Assembly (NCBI GenBank): GCA_002633005.1
Contig: NMRA01000164.1
Location: forward strand, 434,489-498,488
Reading direction: 5' to 3'
DNA length: 64,000 nt
Source: Phoronis australis
Lineage: Eukaryota; Phoronida; Phoronidae
Shown here piece after piece: positions 62,101-64,000 of this stretch (within the stretch, counting starts at the first letter, position 1; each line of letters begins with the position of its first letter). Below the pieces are notes generated by a model. The model did no database searches. It worked only from the letters and a program-made list of their open reading frames with translations, and was not told the origin of the DNA. The translations under genes and the position numbers were made by a program.

Positions 62101-63143
62101 CATACTAAATGACTCCTTTTCAGTATTGGGACATATGTCAAACAAAAACATGCTTACCTTCATCAAGAACTTTGAGGTTGTTTCTGAGATGGTAAAACAT
62201 AGTCAGATTGAATTTGTCCAGGTTTGTGGGATCCTGTTACAGCAAAAAAACATGATTAGGTACAATGGAGAATGCTTTCATGCATTTTAAAAATGCAGGA
62301 AAATACCCAAACCCCATAATTAGCATAAGAGACCATTCACAGTCATCACCATTTTCATGAGTATACAAACCGTATACTTTTACAAAGAGGGGCTAAGGTC
62401 TGTTGCTAGCAAACGATTTTGTCAAAATTCATTGTTTTACTTGTAACTATTTCCAATGTAAAATAAACAAAGAAATGTTAAAAAATAAATGCTTTATTTT
62501 ACCACCTCAATGTACATACAAACCCCAGCAGAGAAGCCCCACAAACAGCCAGTGGGATAAGTGTAAGATTTGTACACCTGTGAGAATGGCAGTTCCTAAT
62601 GAGGTTGATATCTGTGCAAACATAAGTCCTGATTAATCTTAAATATGTGAAATATGCAAAATGCACATGCATCAAAATTCCCCTACTATGTACACTACAT
62701 CTCTTAAACCTATACTTCCTTGCCAAATTCTGCTTAAATGCAAAGCAAGAGATTTGCAAAGCCCATCAAACTTAACCCGCTATTCAAATGAAGCCATTAA
62801 CCTATCTGTTCTGAAGCAAATTTTTTACTCGTAAAGTGCTCCAGATGTTTTTTGTGGCAATGGAAATAATGTTCTACTGTGGTTAGGAAAGTATTGAAAC
62901 TGAATTCTGTTCTGCCTACACTTGGTTTTGGCTTATTAGACAGCCAGACTGGAAGAAACAAAGTTTTGATATTTTTAAATACACCCGTGCAACTATGTAG
63001 GGTCGGAGTGCACAAGTGACCTCAGCTAAAGATAGCCATGAAAGAGAACTCACCTGTATCGTAATGATGTCACTTCTCGTGAAGGGTTCGTCTGTCAACA
63101 GATCTTTCCAGTGTTTGGGTTTAACGTTCAGTTTCTCAACAGC
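53102..63143 (-). CDS. PPIL2: Peptidyl-prolyl isomerase-like 2 (U-box cyclophilin), C-terminal 12 exons
   Basis: PPIL2 joins a U-box ubiquitin ligase module to a cyclophilin domain and works in the nucleus with spliceosomal complexes. Minus-strand exons: 63054-63143, 62158-62233, 61308-61408, 60601-60645, 59883-59958, 59031-59227, 56846-56879, 55701-55818, 54472-54598, 54007-54069, 53630-53772, 53102-53192. All join in frame, 386 residues. Signature runs: [53 protein letters not shown] then [55 protein letters not shown] and the end GAFGNFSSW. The residue matching cyclophilin A Trp121 is His (SCRHLDSKH), so weak cyclosporin binding is likely. The U-box and N-terminus lie beyond 64000. The small exon 56846-56879 occurs again at 57935-57968. 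Confidence 0.95.
56500..56837. repeat. 24 bp minisatellite next to a PPIL2 exon, long copy
   Basis: Unit ATGCCAACAGAAGAGCAGCA plus TACA, about 13 imperfect copies, interrupted by an N at 56666. Because the unit is a multiple of three, long open frames (TEEQHTMP repeats) exist on both strands; these are not genes. It starts within about 10-20 bases of the splice donor at 56844-56845. Confidence 0.85.
56838..58737. repeat. Near-identical ~810 bp segments with duplicated PPIL2 exon
   Basis: 56838-57656 and about 57930-58737 match with few differences, for example GATAAATGTAAAT against GATAAATATAAAT and a 3-base indel in TATATACTAGCTAAT. The first copy stops at an N (57657). Both contain the exon [11 protein letters not shown]. 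The exon runs from phase 0 to phase 1, so using both copies in one mRNA would shift the frame. Two alleles placed in series is the likely cause. Confidence 0.7.
57863..57931. repeat. Same 24 bp minisatellite, short copy
   Basis: About three units in front of the second copy of the small PPIL2 exon. Here the repeat reaches to within about four bases of the donor (GTAATGTATGCTGC on the minus strand). Confidence 0.8.
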
Positions 63144-64000
63144 CTGTAACCATAGCAACAAACAAAGCTATCGATACATAGACAAAACAATTACTGAACT
63201 TCTACTTAACTAGTGCATGGAAGTAACTATACTGTTTCTAAAGATATTTGGTTTCAAAAATTTCAGCCTGAAGTAGAACAGTTTGATTGATATTTGCCCA
63301 AGACAACGAATAAAACAAATGTGTGTTCTTCTACACAGAATCCTATTACTCCTTTATGAAAGAACTTTTAAATTTATAGAAAGACACTTACATTGATTAT
63401 GTTGAAAAATGTGAACTAATTCAACCAGGACACGTGTGTATCTTGTGGAAGTGTTACCTTCAACCAAATGTTTATGAATTGTGGTTTTGTGAGGGTCAGC
63501 ATCTTTTAGTTCACATAATTACACACAATAATAAAAAACAGCTCATTGTGGATAAAAGGTAGAGCTCAAATTGGGACAAAAATAATTGCCAACTTACTAA
63601 TTTTCAAAAGCTTACTACATTGCTGGGAATCGTCAACATTTTAACACATCCTGTTTAGTGACAGCTGCAGCATACAAATCAGGCTAACAACAACAAAAGA
63701 CTTTTCATGAAATTTGACATAGAATTTTATCTATGCACCAATTTGCGTCTCAAACTGAAGAATTTTTAGTGTATTGCATACCTGTTGATATTTCATTCAT
63801 AAATGTTCTAGAGATCGGACAGTCCCATTTATAAGTACTATCTGTAAAATTATTGTTTCATAAAGCATTCCTTGAATGGATTTTTGGAATTTTAGATATA
63901 TTAGGCTACCCAGATAGTCCCAGCAAGAATGCAGCAACATAAGAAATCATGATTCTATCACTCAAACAGAGGCTCATCAAATGATGCGTTAAGTAGCCTA
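63144..64000. other. PPIL2 intron, right edge of window
   Basis: No exon seen. Upstream PPIL2 exons (U-box) should follow beyond 64000. Confidence 0.6.

Overview
The window is nuclear DNA from an animal. It holds intron-rich genes with GT-AG junctions, many short inverted-repeat transposons and a broken LINE. The organism is probably a marine invertebrate; amphioxus, hemichordate, cnidarian and mollusc are all possible and I cannot choose between them. The sequence is AT-rich by eye. It is a draft from a polymorphic diploid: single N characters sit at stitch points, and several of these are flanked by near-identical copies that look like two haplotypes placed in series.

Layout: (1) 1-7535, minus strand: 5' part of an unrecognised coiled-coil gene, running off the left edge. 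(2) 7940-12182, plus: PSMD7/Rpn8, a 26S proteasome lid subunit, divergent from gene 1 across about 400 bp; one coding exon is missing next to an N. (3) 15216-22843, minus: RPL14, whose introns carry three related C/D-box snoRNA candidates (a fourth copy is probably an assembly duplicate). (4) 25297-26196, minus: an intronless 299-residue protein-kinase-like ORF that I cannot place in a family. (5) 28310-30370, plus: a decayed non-LTR retrotransposon carrying a GC-rich insertion. (6) 31379-51395, plus: a complete nine-exon class I phosphatidylinositol transfer protein (alpha/beta type). (7) 53102-63143, minus: the C-terminal twelve exons of PPIL2, a U-box cyclophilin; the U-box exons lie beyond the right edge.

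The named genes are housekeeping genes (protein degradation, translation, lipid transfer, splicing/ubiquitin-linked proline isomerase) and do not form a pathway. Promoter-like sequence is visible for RPL14 (CRE palindrome, pyrimidine tract, GCCATCTTG element, ATG-only first coding exon) and between genes 1 and 2 (NRF1-like and CCAAT motifs).

The most interesting material is non-coding: the snoRNA family with one invariant guide-like core in RPL14 introns; a higher-order tandem repeat in PITP intron 4 (three ~150 bp monomers per ~450 bp unit); a large foldback element apparently inserted in another palindromic element; and a 24 bp minisatellite abutting a PPIL2 splice donor. No CRISPR array, tRNA or rRNA gene was seen.
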